The translations under genes were made by a program, and so were the position numbers. 64,000 nt of DNA from Bordetella pertussis 18323 (GTDB lineage Bacteria > Pseudomonadota > Gammaproteobacteria > Burkholderiales > Burkholderiaceae_B), in the NCBI RefSeq assembly GCF_000306945.1, contig NC_018518.1, positions 2,418,001 to 2,482,000 on the forward strand, in the 5' to 3' direction. This document shows, piece by piece, positions 49,886-59,483 of the stretch (positions are counted from its first letter, which is position 1; every line of letters starts with the position of its first letter). Under the pieces are notes generated by a model. It saw only the letters and a program-made list of their open reading frames with translations. It ran no database searches and was not told the DNA's origin.

Positions 49886-50521
49886 ATGTTCGGCCCGCTG
49901 GACCTGAGCCAGGCGCGGCTGCTGGCCCAGGGCGGCGACCGGTACGTGTTCCAGCACCCGCACGAGCCCGCGCTGTTGGTCAAGGTCATGGACATGGAGG
50001 CGCGCGCCGTCTATCTGGAGGCGCGCCCGTTCAAGCGCTGGTACAAGCAATTCCAGCGGGAAAGCGCCTACCGCGTCTACCTGAACGAAATCACCGAATA
50101 CGTCACCACCTCGACCAGCGCCTCGGGTGTCTGGCAGGTGCCGCTGGCGCGCATCGTGGGGCTGGCGCAGACCTCGCTGGGCCTGGGCCTGCTGGCCGAG
50201 AAAATCACCGACGCGGCCGGCAACATGGCGCCGACGGTCAGCGATCTGGTCAAGCGCGGCGAATTCGACACGGCGCTGGCCCAGCGCCTGGACCGGTTCT
50301 TCGAAGACCTGGCCGACGCCCACATCGTGATCCACGATATCTCGGCCAGCAATATCGCCTGTGGCCGCAATGCCGAAGGCCGCGAAGGCCTGTATCTGAT
50401 CGACGGCTTCGGCGTGCTGCCGCTGATTCCCACCTATGCCTGGAGCCGGCGCCTGAACCGCAAGCGCATCATGCGCAAGTACGCGGAACTGCGCGCCCGC
50501 ATGCCCGCCCCGGCGCCCTGA
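49886..50521 (+). CDS. YrbL-family protein (kinase-like fold)
   Basis: 211 residues from the ATG at 49886; a TTG at 49862 is in frame and would add eight residues. The pattern LLAQGGDRYVFQHPHEPALLVKVM (Gly loop and Lys) and the catalytic-loop-like ADAHIVIHDISASNIACG, followed by GLYLIDGFGVLPLIP, match the PhoP-regulatory-network protein YrbL and relatives, which adopt a degenerate protein-kinase fold. The function is not established. Divergent from rmuC and convergent with the glycosylase gene, ending 8 bases from it. Confidence 0.75.
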   Translation: MFGPLDLSQARLLAQGGDRYVFQHPHEPALLVKVMDMEARAVYLEARPFKRWYKQFQRESAYRVYLNEITEYVTTSTSASGVWQVPLARIVGLAQTSLGLGLLAEKITDAAGNMAPTVSDLVKRGEFDTALAQRLDRFFEDLADAHIVIHDISASNIACGRNAEGREGLYLIDGFGVLPLIPTYAWSRRLNRKRIMRKYAELRARMPAPAP

Positions 50522-50528
50522 GCCGGCG

Positions 50529-51245
50529 CTACACGTACAGCGCGCCGTCGGGATCCACCCAATCGAAATCGCGCCCGGCCTGCTGGCCGCGACGCAAGGG
50601 ATTGCGCGTGCAGAACGCCGCATAGGCCGGATCGACGTAGCGGTACGGCAGGTGCTCGTCGCGCCCGGCCGGGATGCCCAGCCGGGTGGTGCGGACCAGG
50701 CGGTCGAGCCGCACGCCCACGTCCTCGACGAAAAACCGCCGCGGGTCGAAGGCCTTGGCGTCCCATTGCGGCACTTTCAGCCCGAGCGCGCGGCACAGCA
50801 GGGTCTGGCCCGCGCACAGGCGCGCCGGCGGCCGGGGCTGGCCCTGCGCATCCGGGTTGAGCCGCTGCATGCAGGCCAGCGCGCGCGGCCCGGACACCTC
50901 GTCGACCCAGGGATGGCCCGATTTGATCAACACCGCATTACCGGGGCCGGCCGCGCTGAAATTGAGCGAATCGCCGCCGCGCGCGTAGTACATGTAGACC
51001 ACGCCCCCGTCCATGAACAACGCGCGCCGCTTGTGGGTGTAGCCGAGCGAGGCGTGGCTGCCCTTCTCGGCCAGGTAATAGGCTTCCGTCTCGATGATGC
51101 GCGCCGACAGCCACAGGCCGTCCACGCGGTGGCGCACCACCTTGCCCAGCAGGTCGCGCGCGAGCTGCTGGGCGTCGCGGTTGAAGAAAGCGGCCGGCAG
51201 GGCCGGGCCCGGCTGCGGCCGGGCCGTGCGCGCAGGGGCCGGCAT
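50529..51245 (-). CDS. 3-methyladenine DNA glycosylase (Mpg/AAG type)
   Basis: 238 residues from MPAPARTARP. The AAG fold is shown by FFNRDAQQLARDLLGKVVRH, ARIIETEAYYLAEKGSHASLGYTHKRRALFMDGGVVYMYYARGGDSLNFSA (catalytic Glu and the intercalating region), and GPRALACMQRLN. It excises alkylated purines during base excision repair. It starts four bases after the ArsC/Spx-like gene ends. The longer in-frame start upstream overlaps that gene and was not taken. Confidence 0.9.
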   Translation of the reverse strand: MPAPARTARPQPGPALPAAFFNRDAQQLARDLLGKVVRHRVDGLWLSARIIETEAYYLAEKGSHASLGYTHKRRALFMDGGVVYMYYARGGDSLNFSAAGPGNAVLIKSGHPWVDEVSGPRALACMQRLNPDAQGQPRPPARLCAGQTLLCRALGLKVPQWDAKAFDPRRFFVEDVGVRLDRLVRTTRLGIPAGRDEHLPYRYVDPAYAAFCTRNPLRRGQQAGRDFDWVDPDGALYV

Positions 51246-51249
51246 ACGA

Positions 51250-51606
51250 TCAGGCGAAGCGCTCGCCGTAGCGCTTTTCCGAGAAACCAACGGTCACCTC
51301 GCCGTCCGGCGTCACGGTAACGGGGCGGCGCACCAGCGCCGGGTACTCGGCGATCAGCGCGGTCCATTCGGCATCGCTGCGGGCCGCCTTGCGCTCGTCG
51401 GACAGCGCGCGCCAGGTCATGGACGTGCGGTTGACCAGCTTTTCCCAGCCGCCCACCTTGCCGGCCCATTGCTTGAGCGTGGCCGCCGGCACGGGATGGT
51501 CGCGATAATCGACAAAGTCATGCGCCACGCCGCGGGCCGCCAGCCAGTCGCGCGCCTTCACGCAGGTGCTGCACTTGTTCAGACCATACAGGGTGACTTG
51601 TTTCAT
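51250..51606 (-). CDS. ArsC/Spx-family thioredoxin-fold protein (YffB-like)
   Basis: 118 residues. The redox motif CSTC is in GLNKCSTCVKARDWLAARG, followed by FVDYRDHPVPAATLKQWAGKVGGWEKLVNRTSMTWRAL and the cis-Pro-like region LVRRPVTV. It resembles YffB and Spx rather than a true arsenate reductase. The start overlaps the potI stop (ATGA), so it is co-expressed with the polyamine transporter although no functional link is known. Confidence 0.88.
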   Translation of the reverse strand: MKQVTLYGLNKCSTCVKARDWLAARGVAHDFVDYRDHPVPAATLKQWAGKVGGWEKLVNRTSMTWRALSDERKAARSDAEWTALIAEYPALVRRPVTVTPDGEVTVGFSEKRYGERFA

Positions 51607-52412
51607 CGGTTATCGGCCTCCTTGCGCCACTGCAACCGGTTGGCGATGATCACGCAGGTGCCGACCGCCAGGATGAACAGGGTGGCCAGCGCGTTGATCT
51701 CGGGCTTGAGCCCCAGGCGAACGCGCGAGAACACCTCCATCGGCAGGGTCGACGACCCCGGCCCCGACAGGAACGACGCGATCACCACATCGTCCAGCGA
51801 AAGCGTGAATGCCAGCAGCCAGGCCGACACCAGCGCCGGGGCGATCAGCGGCAGCGTGATCGCGAAAAATACCTTGATGGGCGTGGCGCCCAGATCGAGC
51901 GCGGCCTCTTCGAGCGAGCGGTCCATGTCGCGGATGCGCGACTGGACCACGACCGCCACGAACGCCATGCACAGCGTGACGTGGCCCACCCAGATGGTGA
52001 ACACGCCGTTCTGCTCCGGCCAGCCCAGGTGGCCACGCATCTCGACGAACATCAGCAAGAGCGAGATGCCCAGCACGACCTCGGGAATGACCAGCGGCGC
52101 GCTGAGCATGCCCACGTACAGCGTGAAGCCGCGAAAGCGGCCCATGCGCCCCAGCACGTAGCCGGCCCAGGTGCCGATGATGGTGGCGGCGGTGGCCGTC
52201 AGGACGGCGATCTTGAACGACAGCCAGGCGGCGCGCAGCAAGGCGCTGTCCTCGAGCAGCGAGCCATACCAGCGCAGCGAGAATCCGGTCCAGGATGTCA
52301 CCACCGGCGAATCGTTGAACGAGAAAACCATCAGGCTGATGATGGGCACGTACAGGAAGAAGTACCCGAGGCCCAGCACCAGCATCCGCAACGACTTGTT
52401 GGGCCCCTTCAT
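51603..52412 (-). CDS. potI: Polyamine ABC transporter permease PotI
   Basis: 269 residues, six predicted membrane helices. It has the PotI/PotC pattern YFFLYVPIISLMVFSFNDSPVVTSWTGFSLRWYGSLL and the EAA loop SRIRDMDRSLEEAALDLGATPIKVFFAITLPLIAPALVSAWLLAFTLSLDDVVIASFLSGPGSSTLPMEVFSRVR. It pairs with PotH. The start overlaps the potH stop (ATGA). Confidence 0.94.
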   Translation of the reverse strand: MKGPNKSLRMLVLGLGYFFLYVPIISLMVFSFNDSPVVTSWTGFSLRWYGSLLEDSALLRAAWLSFKIAVLTATAATIIGTWAGYVLGRMGRFRGFTLYVGMLSAPLVIPEVVLGISLLLMFVEMRGHLGWPEQNGVFTIWVGHVTLCMAFVAVVVQSRIRDMDRSLEEAALDLGATPIKVFFAITLPLIAPALVSAWLLAFTLSLDDVVIASFLSGPGSSTLPMEVFSRVRLGLKPEINALATLFILAVGTCVIIANRLQWRKEADNR

Positions 52413-53323
52413 CGGCGGCCTCCGCCGGCGAAATCCTGCTGCTTGATCTGGTTGTACTGGAACAGGGCCAGCGGCACCAACAGCAACAGCACCATCACGC
52501 AGGTGACGGCCGAGGCCATCGGCCAATCGGTGTTGTTGAAGAACTCGTTCCACATGACACGCCCCATCATCAGGGTGTCGGCGCCGCCCAGCATTTCCGG
52601 GATGACGTACTCGCCCACCGACGGGATGAACACCAGCATGGCGCCGGCGATCACGCCCGGCCGCGACAATGGCACGGTGATGCGCCAGAACGCCTGCCAC
52701 GGCCGCGCGCCCAGGTCGTAGGCGGCTTCGAGCAGGCGCAGGTCCATCTTCACCAGGTTGGCGTACAGCGGCAGGATGAAGAACGGCAGGTAGGCATAGA
52801 CCAGGCCGATGTAGACGGCCAGGTCGGTACGGTATATTTCCAGCGGACTGGAAATCAGGCCCAGGCTCATCAGCAGCTTGTTCAGCAGGCCGTCGTTGCG
52901 CAGGATGCCCACCCACGCGTAGACGCGCAGCAGCAGCGAGGTCCAGAACGGCAGGATCACGGCCAGCAGCAGCAGATTGCGCAGCGCGGGCGCCGAACGC
53001 GCGATGTAGTAGGCGATCGGATAGCCGATGAGAATGCAGCACAGCGTGGTGATCGCCGCCATCTTGACCGAATTGAGGTAAGTGGCGACATACAGGCTGT
53101 CGGTGAACAGCAGGACATAGCCGCGCAGGTGCAGGCTGAGCTGCACGGCCTCGTCCTTGAACTCGGCCAGTGGCGTGTACGGCGGAATGCCGAACTGCAG
53201 CTCCGCGAAGCTGATCTTGAACACCAGCAGGAACGGCACCAGCAGGAACAGCACCAGCCAGGCGAACGGCGGCACGATGGCCACCGTGCGGCGCGATGGC
53301 CGCGGCAGGGCGAACCGCCTCAT
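52409..53323 (-). CDS. potH: Polyamine ABC transporter permease PotH
   Basis: 304 residues, six membrane helices, with VAIVPPFAWLVLFLLVPFLLVFKISFAE at the N-terminus and the EAA loop MDLRLLEAAYDLGARPWQAFWRITVPLSRPGVIAGAMLVFIPSVGEYVIPEMLGGADTLMMGRVMW. It matches PotH in length and motif. The start overlaps the potG stop. Confidence 0.94.
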   Translation of the reverse strand: MRRFALPRPSRRTVAIVPPFAWLVLFLLVPFLLVFKISFAELQFGIPPYTPLAEFKDEAVQLSLHLRGYVLLFTDSLYVATYLNSVKMAAITTLCCILIGYPIAYYIARSAPALRNLLLLAVILPFWTSLLLRVYAWVGILRNDGLLNKLLMSLGLISSPLEIYRTDLAVYIGLVYAYLPFFILPLYANLVKMDLRLLEAAYDLGARPWQAFWRITVPLSRPGVIAGAMLVFIPSVGEYVIPEMLGGADTLMMGRVMWNEFFNNTDWPMASAVTCVMVLLLLVPLALFQYNQIKQQDFAGGGRR

Positions 53324-54447
53324 GACGAGAACACCGTCGCGCTATCGGCATCCCAGCTGACGAAGACCTCCTCGTCGATGCCGGGCGCGTCCTGGCGCGC
53401 CAGTTGCAGGCTGGGGACGCTGGCCTCGACGATCTTGCCCGAGTCCAGGCGGATCTGGTAGAGGCCGTAGCTGCCCATCCAGGCCATGTGGGTGACCATG
53501 CCATGCGCCCAGTTGTGCTCGGCCTCGGGCTGCTCGCGCAGGACCACCAGCCGCTCGGGCCGGATCGATACGTGCACTTCCATGCCCAGCGGCTCGCTTA
53601 CGCCGTGGCTGACGTACAGCGGCCGGGTCAGCTCGCCCGACTCGATGGCGACATGGTCGGGCTCGTCGACCACGATGGTGCCCGAGAACAGGTTGGTCGA
53701 GCCGATGAAGCCCGCCACGAAACGCGAATTCGGAAACTCGTAGACGTCCTGCGGGGTGCCGCACTGCACGATCTGGCCTTCGGTCATGACGGCCAGGCGG
53801 TGCGCCATGGTCATGGCCTCTTCCTGGTCGTGCGTCACCATGATGCAGGTCACGCCGACCTGCTGCAGGATCTTGACCAGCTCGATCTGCGTTTTCTGGC
53901 GGATCTGCTTGTCCAGCGCCGACATCGGCTCGTCGAGCAACAGCAGCTTGGGCCGCTTGACCAGGCTGCGCGCCAGCGCCACGCGCTGCTGCTGCCCGCC
54001 GGACAGCTGGTGCGGCTTGCGGCGCGCGTAGCCGGCCATCTGGACCAGGTCCAGCGCCTCGAACACGCGGTCATGGATCTCGGCGCGGTCCACCCCTTCC
54101 TGCTTCAGGCCGAAGGCCACGTTGGCCTCGACCGTCATGTGCGGAAACAGCGCGTACGACTGGAACATCATGTTCACCGGCCGGCGGTACGGCGGCACAT
54201 TGGTGATGTCCTCGCCGTCGAGCAGGATCTGCCCCGAGGTGGCGTCCTCGAAGCCGGCCAGCATGCGCAGCAGCGTCGACTTGCCGCTGCCAGAGCTGCC
54301 CAGCAGCGCGAAGATCTCGTTGCGCCGTACGGACAGGTTGACCGACTGCACGGCCACCACGTCGCCGAAAATCTTGACGACGTCGGAGACCTTGACGAAT
54401 TCGTCCGGATCGGCAGAATGCTGCGCCGAATAGCGGATGTCGCTCAT
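53320..54447 (-). CDS. potG: Polyamine ABC transporter ATPase PotG
   Basis: 375 residues: Walker [20 protein letters not shown]-loop [12 protein letters not shown], signature [15 protein letters not shown], Walker [13 protein letters not shown], then a C-terminal TOBE region ([15 protein letters not shown]). It drives uptake by PotH/PotI. It lies 6 bases after potF. Confidence 0.95.
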   Translation of the reverse strand: MSDIRYSAQHSADPDEFVKVSDVVKIFGDVVAVQSVNLSVRRNEIFALLGSSGSGKSTLLRMLAGFEDATSGQILLDGEDITNVPPYRRPVNMMFQSYALFPHMTVEANVAFGLKQEGVDRAEIHDRVFEALDLVQMAGYARRKPHQLSGGQQQRVALARSLVKRPKLLLLDEPMSALDKQIRQKTQIELVKILQQVGVTCIMVTHDQEEAMTMAHRLAVMTEGQIVQCGTPQDVYEFPNSRFVAGFIGSTNLFSGTIVVDEPDHVAIESGELTRPLYVSHGVSEPLGMEVHVSIRPERLVVLREQPEAEHNWAHGMVTHMAWMGSYGLYQIRLDSGKIVEASVPSLQLARQDAPGIDEEVFVSWDADSATVFSS

Positions 54448-54453
54448 GATGGC

Positions 54454-55557
54454 TCAGCGTCCGGACTTCAGTTCGGCCCACATGCGCGTCTGCAGGCGCT
54501 GCACGTTCAGCGGCTGGGCCTTGATCACGTACAGGGTCTTGGACATGTCGGCGGGCGGGTAGATCATCGGGTTGTCGGCCACGTCCTTGACCACGAACTC
54601 GCGCGCCGCCTTGTTGGCGTTGGGATAGAACATGGTGTTGGTGATGGCCGCGTGCACCTGCGGCGTCTCGATATAGTTGATGAAGGCGTGCGCCTCCTCG
54701 GGATGCGGGGCGTCCTTGGGAATGGCCATCACGTCGAACCAGGCGGGCGCGCCGCCCTTCGGGATGAAGTAATTGATCTCGTACAGCTTCCTGGCCTCCT
54801 GGGCCCGGCGGCGCGCGATCATCACGTCGCCCGAAAAGCCGTAGACCATGCACAGGTCGCCCACCGCCAGCTCGTCGATATAGCCCGACGAGCTGAACTG
54901 ACGGATATAGGGCCGGATCTGCTTGAGCAGGGCCAGGGCTTCCTTGTAGTCGTCCGTGTTGGCGCTGTTGGGATCCTTGCCCAGGTATTTGAGCACCGCC
55001 GGGAACACCTGCGCGGCCTCGTCCAGCATGGAGATGCCGCACTCCTTCAGCTTGGCGGCGTTCTCGGGCTTGAACAGCATGTCCCAATTGGCCAGGTCCA
55101 CGCCCTCGCCCATGATCTGCCTGACCTTGGTGACGTTGTAGCCCAGCCCGTTGGTGCCGTAGCCCCACGGGATCACGTACTGGTTGCCCGGGTCGATGGT
55201 GGCGACCAGCGCCATGACGTCGGGGTCGAGATTCTTCCAGTTGGGGATCTTGGACTTGTCCAGCTTCTGGTACAGCCCGCCCTCGATCTGGCGCGACGCA
55301 TAGTGGGTCGAGGGCACGACCACGTCGTAGCCCGACTTGCCCGTCAGCAGTTTGGCCTGCAGGGTATCGTTGTTGTCATAGACGTCATAACGCACCTTGA
55401 TGCCGGTTTCCTTCTCGAAACCGGGGATGGTGTCGGGCGCCGTATATTCGGCCCAGTTGTAGACGTTGACGACCTTGTCTTGCGCCACTGCCGGCGACAT
55501 CGCCACCGCCAGCACTGCGCCGCCCAATACGCAGCGCAACCGTGCCGAGAATTTCAT
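54454..55557 (-). CDS. potF: Putrescine-type periplasmic binding protein PotF
   Basis: 367 residues from MKFSARLRCVLGG, with a signal peptide ending at SPAVAQ-DK. The mature start VVNVYNWAEYTAPDTIPGFEKETGIKVRYDVYDNNDTLQAKLLTGKSGYDVVVPS is typical of PotF/PotD, as are YVIPWGYGTNGLGYN and VYGFSGDVMIARRRAQEA. First gene of potFGHI. An earlier in-frame Met would put 33 non-signal residues first and was rejected. Confidence 0.94.
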   Translation of the reverse strand: MKFSARLRCVLGGAVLAVAMSPAVAQDKVVNVYNWAEYTAPDTIPGFEKETGIKVRYDVYDNNDTLQAKLLTGKSGYDVVVPSTHYASRQIEGGLYQKLDKSKIPNWKNLDPDVMALVATIDPGNQYVIPWGYGTNGLGYNVTKVRQIMGEGVDLANWDMLFKPENAAKLKECGISMLDEAAQVFPAVLKYLGKDPNSANTDDYKEALALLKQIRPYIRQFSSSGYIDELAVGDLCMVYGFSGDVMIARRRAQEARKLYEINYFIPKGGAPAWFDVMAIPKDAPHPEEAHAFINYIETPQVHAAITNTMFYPNANKAAREFVVKDVADNPMIYPPADMSKTLYVIKAQPLNVQRLQTRMWAELKSGR

Positions 55558-55688
55558 CGCGAACCCCCTGCCATGATGCGATTTTCGAGAATTGCCAAAA
55601 GGCGGAATCATAAAGCCTTTTAGGAGCGGGCTGGTCGCAAATCCAGCCCTGAACAAGCAGTTTTCGCCCGCGCGCTACGCCGGGCGGC

Positions 55689-56423
55689 TCATGCCCTTGC
55701 GGTCCCGCGCGCCCAGGCGGCCCGGTAGGCCGGCTCCAGCCTCTGCCAGAAGTCCTGCCCCCGCTCGCCGCCGACCTTGACGAGGGAACGGCGCAGGCGC
55801 GCCAGGTTGCCCTGGCGCCCCCGCTCGGACACGCCGCCGGCCGTGCCCCGGTCGAAATCGATCAGCCATGCCAGCCCGCCCGGGTCCAGCAGGATATTGA
55901 AGGCGTTCAGGTCGGCATGCCAGACGCCCGCCCGGTGCATGGCCGCGATGGCGCGCGCCACCGCCTCCCAGGCGGGCTCGTCGAGCAGGCTGGCCAGCGG
56001 CCGGGCCGCCGGGATGCGCTCGACCAGGATCGCCGCCCGGTACGTCAGGCCGTAGCGCCAGTAGCCGGCCGCCAGCGGCGCCGGCACGGCCAGGCCCTGC
56101 TCGCGCATGTGCGCCAGCAGGCGGTACTCGCGCAGGCCGCGGGTACGCGCCTCGCCTTGCCACACATAGGCATCGCGGCTGACGCGCGCCGCCAGGCCGC
56201 CGCACCGGTAGCCGCGCAGCACACCCTGCCAGCCGGGCGTGGCGACGAACCACGCCGCCTGCCTGCCGCCCGCCGCCACCGGCTGCGCGGCCGCGCCATA
56301 GCTGGACGGATCGAACAGCGCCGGCCCGGGCGCCTCGATACGCGCCGCGTCGTACAGCATGGCGCCGGCCGGCGCCTCGCGCCAGGCCAGGCGTTCGGTG
56401 CGCGCCCGGGTATCAGCCGGCAC
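55689..56423 (-). CDS. kdkA: 3-deoxy-D-manno-octulosonate (Kdo) kinase KdkA
   Basis: 244 residues from a GTG at 56423 that overlaps the end of the globin gene by 11 bases. The kinase-fold motifs are YRCGGLAARVSRDAYVWQG, the acidic ILVERIPAARPLASLL, the catalytic loop MHRAGVWHADLNAFNILLD and LIDFDRGTAGG. KdkA phosphorylates the Kdo residue of LPS in organisms with a single Kdo, as in Bordetella. Start somewhat uncertain. Confidence 0.86.
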   Translation of the reverse strand: MPADTRARTERLAWREAPAGAMLYDAARIEAPGPALFDPSSYGAAAQPVAAGGRQAAWFVATPGWQGVLRGYRCGGLAARVSRDAYVWQGEARTRGLREYRLLAHMREQGLAVPAPLAAGYWRYGLTYRAAILVERIPAARPLASLLDEPAWEAVARAIAAMHRAGVWHADLNAFNILLDPGGLAWLIDFDRGTAGGVSERGRQGNLARLRRSLVKVGGERGQDFWQRLEPAYRAAWARGTARA

Positions 56424-56838
56424 GGTTGCGCATCCAGTCGGCCGTGCCGTAGAAGGCCTGCAGCAGGCGATCGACCAGGGCCGCGGGCAATTGCTGGTCC
56501 TGCATGGCGCGGCCCATGCACGCCACCCACTGGTCGCGCTCGATCTCCCCGATCGAGAACGGCAGGTGCCGCGCGCGCAGGCGCGGATGGCCGAAGCGCT
56601 CGATATAGTGGTCCGGACCGCCGAAGTAGCCGCACAGGAACCAGAACAGCTTGTCGCGCGCCTGCTCCAGGCTGGGGCCATGGGCATCGCGCAGCGCCTT
56701 AAAGTCGGACTCCATGTCCATCAGGTCGTAGAACCGGTCGACCAGCTCGCGCACGCCGGGCTCGCCGCCGAGCATGTCGAAAACGGTCTTGGAGGTGTCC
56801 AGCGGCTCGGAAATCGGCTGGACGCGGGTCGTCGTCAT
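56413..56838 (-). CDS. Group II truncated haemoglobin
   Basis: 141 residues from MTTTRVQPISEPLDTSKTVFDMLGGEPGVRELVDRFYDLMD. The trHbO-type pattern LFWFLCGYFGGPDHYIERFGHPRLRARHLPFSIGEIERDQWVACMGRAM contains the proximal His region and the conserved Trp. A haem protein for oxygen or NO chemistry. Its ATG shares one base with the permease stop (TAATG), indicating coupling. Confidence 0.93.
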   Translation of the reverse strand: MTTTRVQPISEPLDTSKTVFDMLGGEPGVRELVDRFYDLMDMESDFKALRDAHGPSLEQARDKLFWFLCGYFGGPDHYIERFGHPRLRARHLPFSIGEIERDQWVACMGRAMQDQQLPAALVDRLLQAFYGTADWMRNRAG

Positions 56839-59369
56839 TACGCTTCTCGCAAAGTAACCAGCGGCGGCGTGCGCAGCACGCCCCGCAAAGCCAGGGCGCC
56901 GCCAGCCCACGCCCCCAGCATGCCGGCCAGTGCGCCGGCCAGCCAGGGCCACCACTGCAGGCTGATGGCGAAATCGAATACCTGGGTCGACAGCACCCAG
57001 GCCACGGCGGTGGCGCCGCCGGCGGCCAGCAGGCCCGCCAGGCCACCCACCGCCAGCAGTTCCAGGCGCTGCGCGCGGGCCAGTTGGCGGCGGGTCGCGC
57101 CCAGCGCGCGCAGCACCGCGGCCTCGCGCACGCGTTCGTCGCGGGTGGCCGTCAGCGCGGCCGCCAGCACCAGCACGCCGGCCGCCAGTGTAAACAAGAA
57201 CAACAGCTGCACGGCCTTGACCACTTCGTCCAGCACGGTCTGCAATTGCCCGAGGATCGCCCCCACGTCGAACACGGTCAGGTTGGGAAAGGCCTGCACC
57301 AGGTCGCGCAGCACGGCGGCCTTGGCGGGCGGCAGGTGGAACGAGGTGATCCAGCTCTGCGGCGCGTCGGCCAGCGCCTGCGGCGAGAGGATGGCGAAGA
57401 AGTTCACGCGCATCGAATCCCAGTCGACCCGGCGGGTGCCGCTGACCACGACCTCGACCTGCTGTCCGGCGATGTCGAATCCCAGCTTGTCGCCCACCGC
57501 CAGCTTCAGCGAGCGGGCCAGCCCGGACTCCAGCGACACCTCGGCCGCGTCGGGGCGCAGCCAGCGCCCCTGCTCCACCCGGTTCGACTCGGGCAGCGTA
57601 TCGCCATAGGACAGGTTGAATTCGCGATCCACCAGCCGCTTGGCGCGCGGCTCGTCGAAATCGTCCGGACCGACCGGCCGGCCGTTGACGCTGACCAGGC
57701 GGCCGCGCACCATCGGCCACAGATGGACCTGGCCCAGGCCGGCGTCGGCCAGCCGCTGCATGACGGCGTCGCGCTGGTCGGGTTGCACATTGATCAGGAA
57801 ACGGTTGGGCGCGTCGGGAGGCAACGTGCGCTGCCAGCCGGCGATCAGGTCGGTGCGCGTCATGGTCAGCAGCAACAGGGCCATCAGGCCGATTGCCAGC
57901 GCGCACACCTGCGTGATGGTGGCCGCCCGGCGCCGCACCACGCCGGCCAGCGCAAAGCGCAAGGCCGGCAGGCCGGCCGCGGCGCGGCGCAGCCGCGCCA
58001 GCGCCTGCACGGCCAGCCAGGCCACCAGCGCGAACACGGCGAAGGCTCCCAGGAAACCGCCGGCCACCACCGCGCCCAGGCGCGCGTCGCCGGCAAACCA
58101 CCAGATGAGCAAACCCAGGCCGACGGCCCCCAAGGCATAGCCGCCCGCGCCACGCGCGCGCAGGCGATCGGCGTCGCGCCGCAGCACCCTGGCCGGCGGC
58201 ACGTGGCGCAGCTGCGCCAGCGACGGCAGCGCGAAACCCAGCAGCATCAGCAGACCGGTCAGCACGCCCTGGGCCGCCGGGATCGCCGACGGCGCCGGCA
58301 GGCTGGTGTCGATCAGCTGGCCCAGCGCCAGCACCAACCCCTGATGCACCGCATAGCCCAGCAAGCAGCCGACGGCCGAGGCCGCCAGCCCCACCAGCGC
58401 GAATTCCAGCACCAGCATGCGCGTCACCTGCGCCTGCACCGCGCCCAGGCAGCGCATGACGGCGATGCCGTCGCGATGCCGCTGCATGAAGCGGCCGGCC
58501 GCCAGCGCCACGGCCACCGCCGAAATCAGCACCGCCAGCAGCGCCACCAGCGCCAGGAAGCGCTGCGCCCGGTCCAGGGTGCGCCGCACCTCCGGCCGGC
58601 CCGACTCGAGCGTGGCCAGTTTCTGGCCACGCTGCAGATGCTGGCCCAGCCATTGCCCGTAGGCGGCCACGGCGTCGGGCTGCCCGGCCGCCAGCAGGGC
58701 ATAGCCGATGCGGCTGCCCGGCGCCACCAGTCCGGTGGCGGGCAGGTCGGCGGTGCGCAGCATGACGCGCGGCGCCACATTGACGAACTGCATGCCGCGA
58801 TCGGGCTCGTAGGTGATGACGCGCTCGATGCGCAGCCGGGCATCGCCCAGGCCCAGCGTGTCGCCCACCTGCACGCCCAGCAGCGTCAGCAGCTGGGCGT
58901 CGACCCAGACGGCGCCCAGCGCCGGCACATCGCGGGTGGGCGCGTCCTGGGCAAAGGGCGCCTCGGCCACCCGCAGGCTGCCGCGCAGCGGATAGCCCGG
59001 CTCGACGGCCTTCAGGGAGGCCAGCTGGGCATTGCCGTTGGCGCTGGCCATGGACGGGAACTGCAAGGTACTGGAAACCGACAGCCCCGCCTGGCGCGCC
59101 CGCTGCGCGAACTCGGCCGGCACCGGCTCATCGGCCTCCAGCACCAGGTCGGCGCCCAGCATCTGGCCCGCATCGCGCTCCAGCGCCCGGCCGACCCGGT
59201 CGGCCAGGAAGCCCACGCTGGTGACGGCGGCCACCGCCACCACCAGCGCCAGCACCAGCAGGCGCAGCTCGCCGGCGCGCGCGTCGCGCATCATCATGCG
59301 CAAACCCAGGCGCAGGGTCGGCAACCAGCCCTGGCGGGCGGGGCTGCGGGCATCAGGGAAATCCATCAT
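56838..59369 (-). CDS. FtsX-like ABC transporter permease (YbbP type)
   Basis: 843 residues. It has an N-terminal membrane helix (LLVLALVVAVAAVTSVGFLADRV), a large periplasmic domain, a multi-helix core, a second periplasmic domain and a C-terminal FtsX block (LFLFTLAAGVLVLAAALTATRDERVREAAVLRALGATRRQL). The duplicated architecture matches YbbP. The usual partner ATPase (YbbA) is not adjacent: the upstream neighbour is a divergent TRAP operon. It may use an ATPase encoded elsewhere. Confidence 0.9.
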   Translation of the reverse strand: MMDFPDARSPARQGWLPTLRLGLRMMMRDARAGELRLLVLALVVAVAAVTSVGFLADRVGRALERDAGQMLGADLVLEADEPVPAEFAQRARQAGLSVSSTLQFPSMASANGNAQLASLKAVEPGYPLRGSLRVAEAPFAQDAPTRDVPALGAVWVDAQLLTLLGVQVGDTLGLGDARLRIERVITYEPDRGMQFVNVAPRVMLRTADLPATGLVAPGSRIGYALLAAGQPDAVAAYGQWLGQHLQRGQKLATLESGRPEVRRTLDRAQRFLALVALLAVLISAVAVALAAGRFMQRHRDGIAVMRCLGAVQAQVTRMLVLEFALVGLAASAVGCLLGYAVHQGLVLALGQLIDTSLPAPSAIPAAQGVLTGLLMLLGFALPSLAQLRHVPPARVLRRDADRLRARGAGGYALGAVGLGLLIWWFAGDARLGAVVAGGFLGAFAVFALVAWLAVQALARLRRAAAGLPALRFALAGVVRRRAATITQVCALAIGLMALLLLTMTRTDLIAGWQRTLPPDAPNRFLINVQPDQRDAVMQRLADAGLGQVHLWPMVRGRLVSVNGRPVGPDDFDEPRAKRLVDREFNLSYGDTLPESNRVEQGRWLRPDAAEVSLESGLARSLKLAVGDKLGFDIAGQQVEVVVSGTRRVDWDSMRVNFFAILSPQALADAPQSWITSFHLPPAKAAVLRDLVQAFPNLTVFDVGAILGQLQTVLDEVVKAVQLLFLFTLAAGVLVLAAALTATRDERVREAAVLRALGATRRQLARAQRLELLAVGGLAGLLAAGGATAVAWVLSTQVFDFAISLQWWPWLAGALAGMLGAWAGGALALRGVLRTPPLVTLREA

Positions 59370-59483
59370 CGGGCAATCGTAACCAAGTAGGAGAGTTGTC
59401 AGGGAATCCCGCTATCATGCGCGAGGGGCAGTCCGGCGCGACTGTCAAGCAACAATATTAATTAACGAAACGGAGAAGACACT

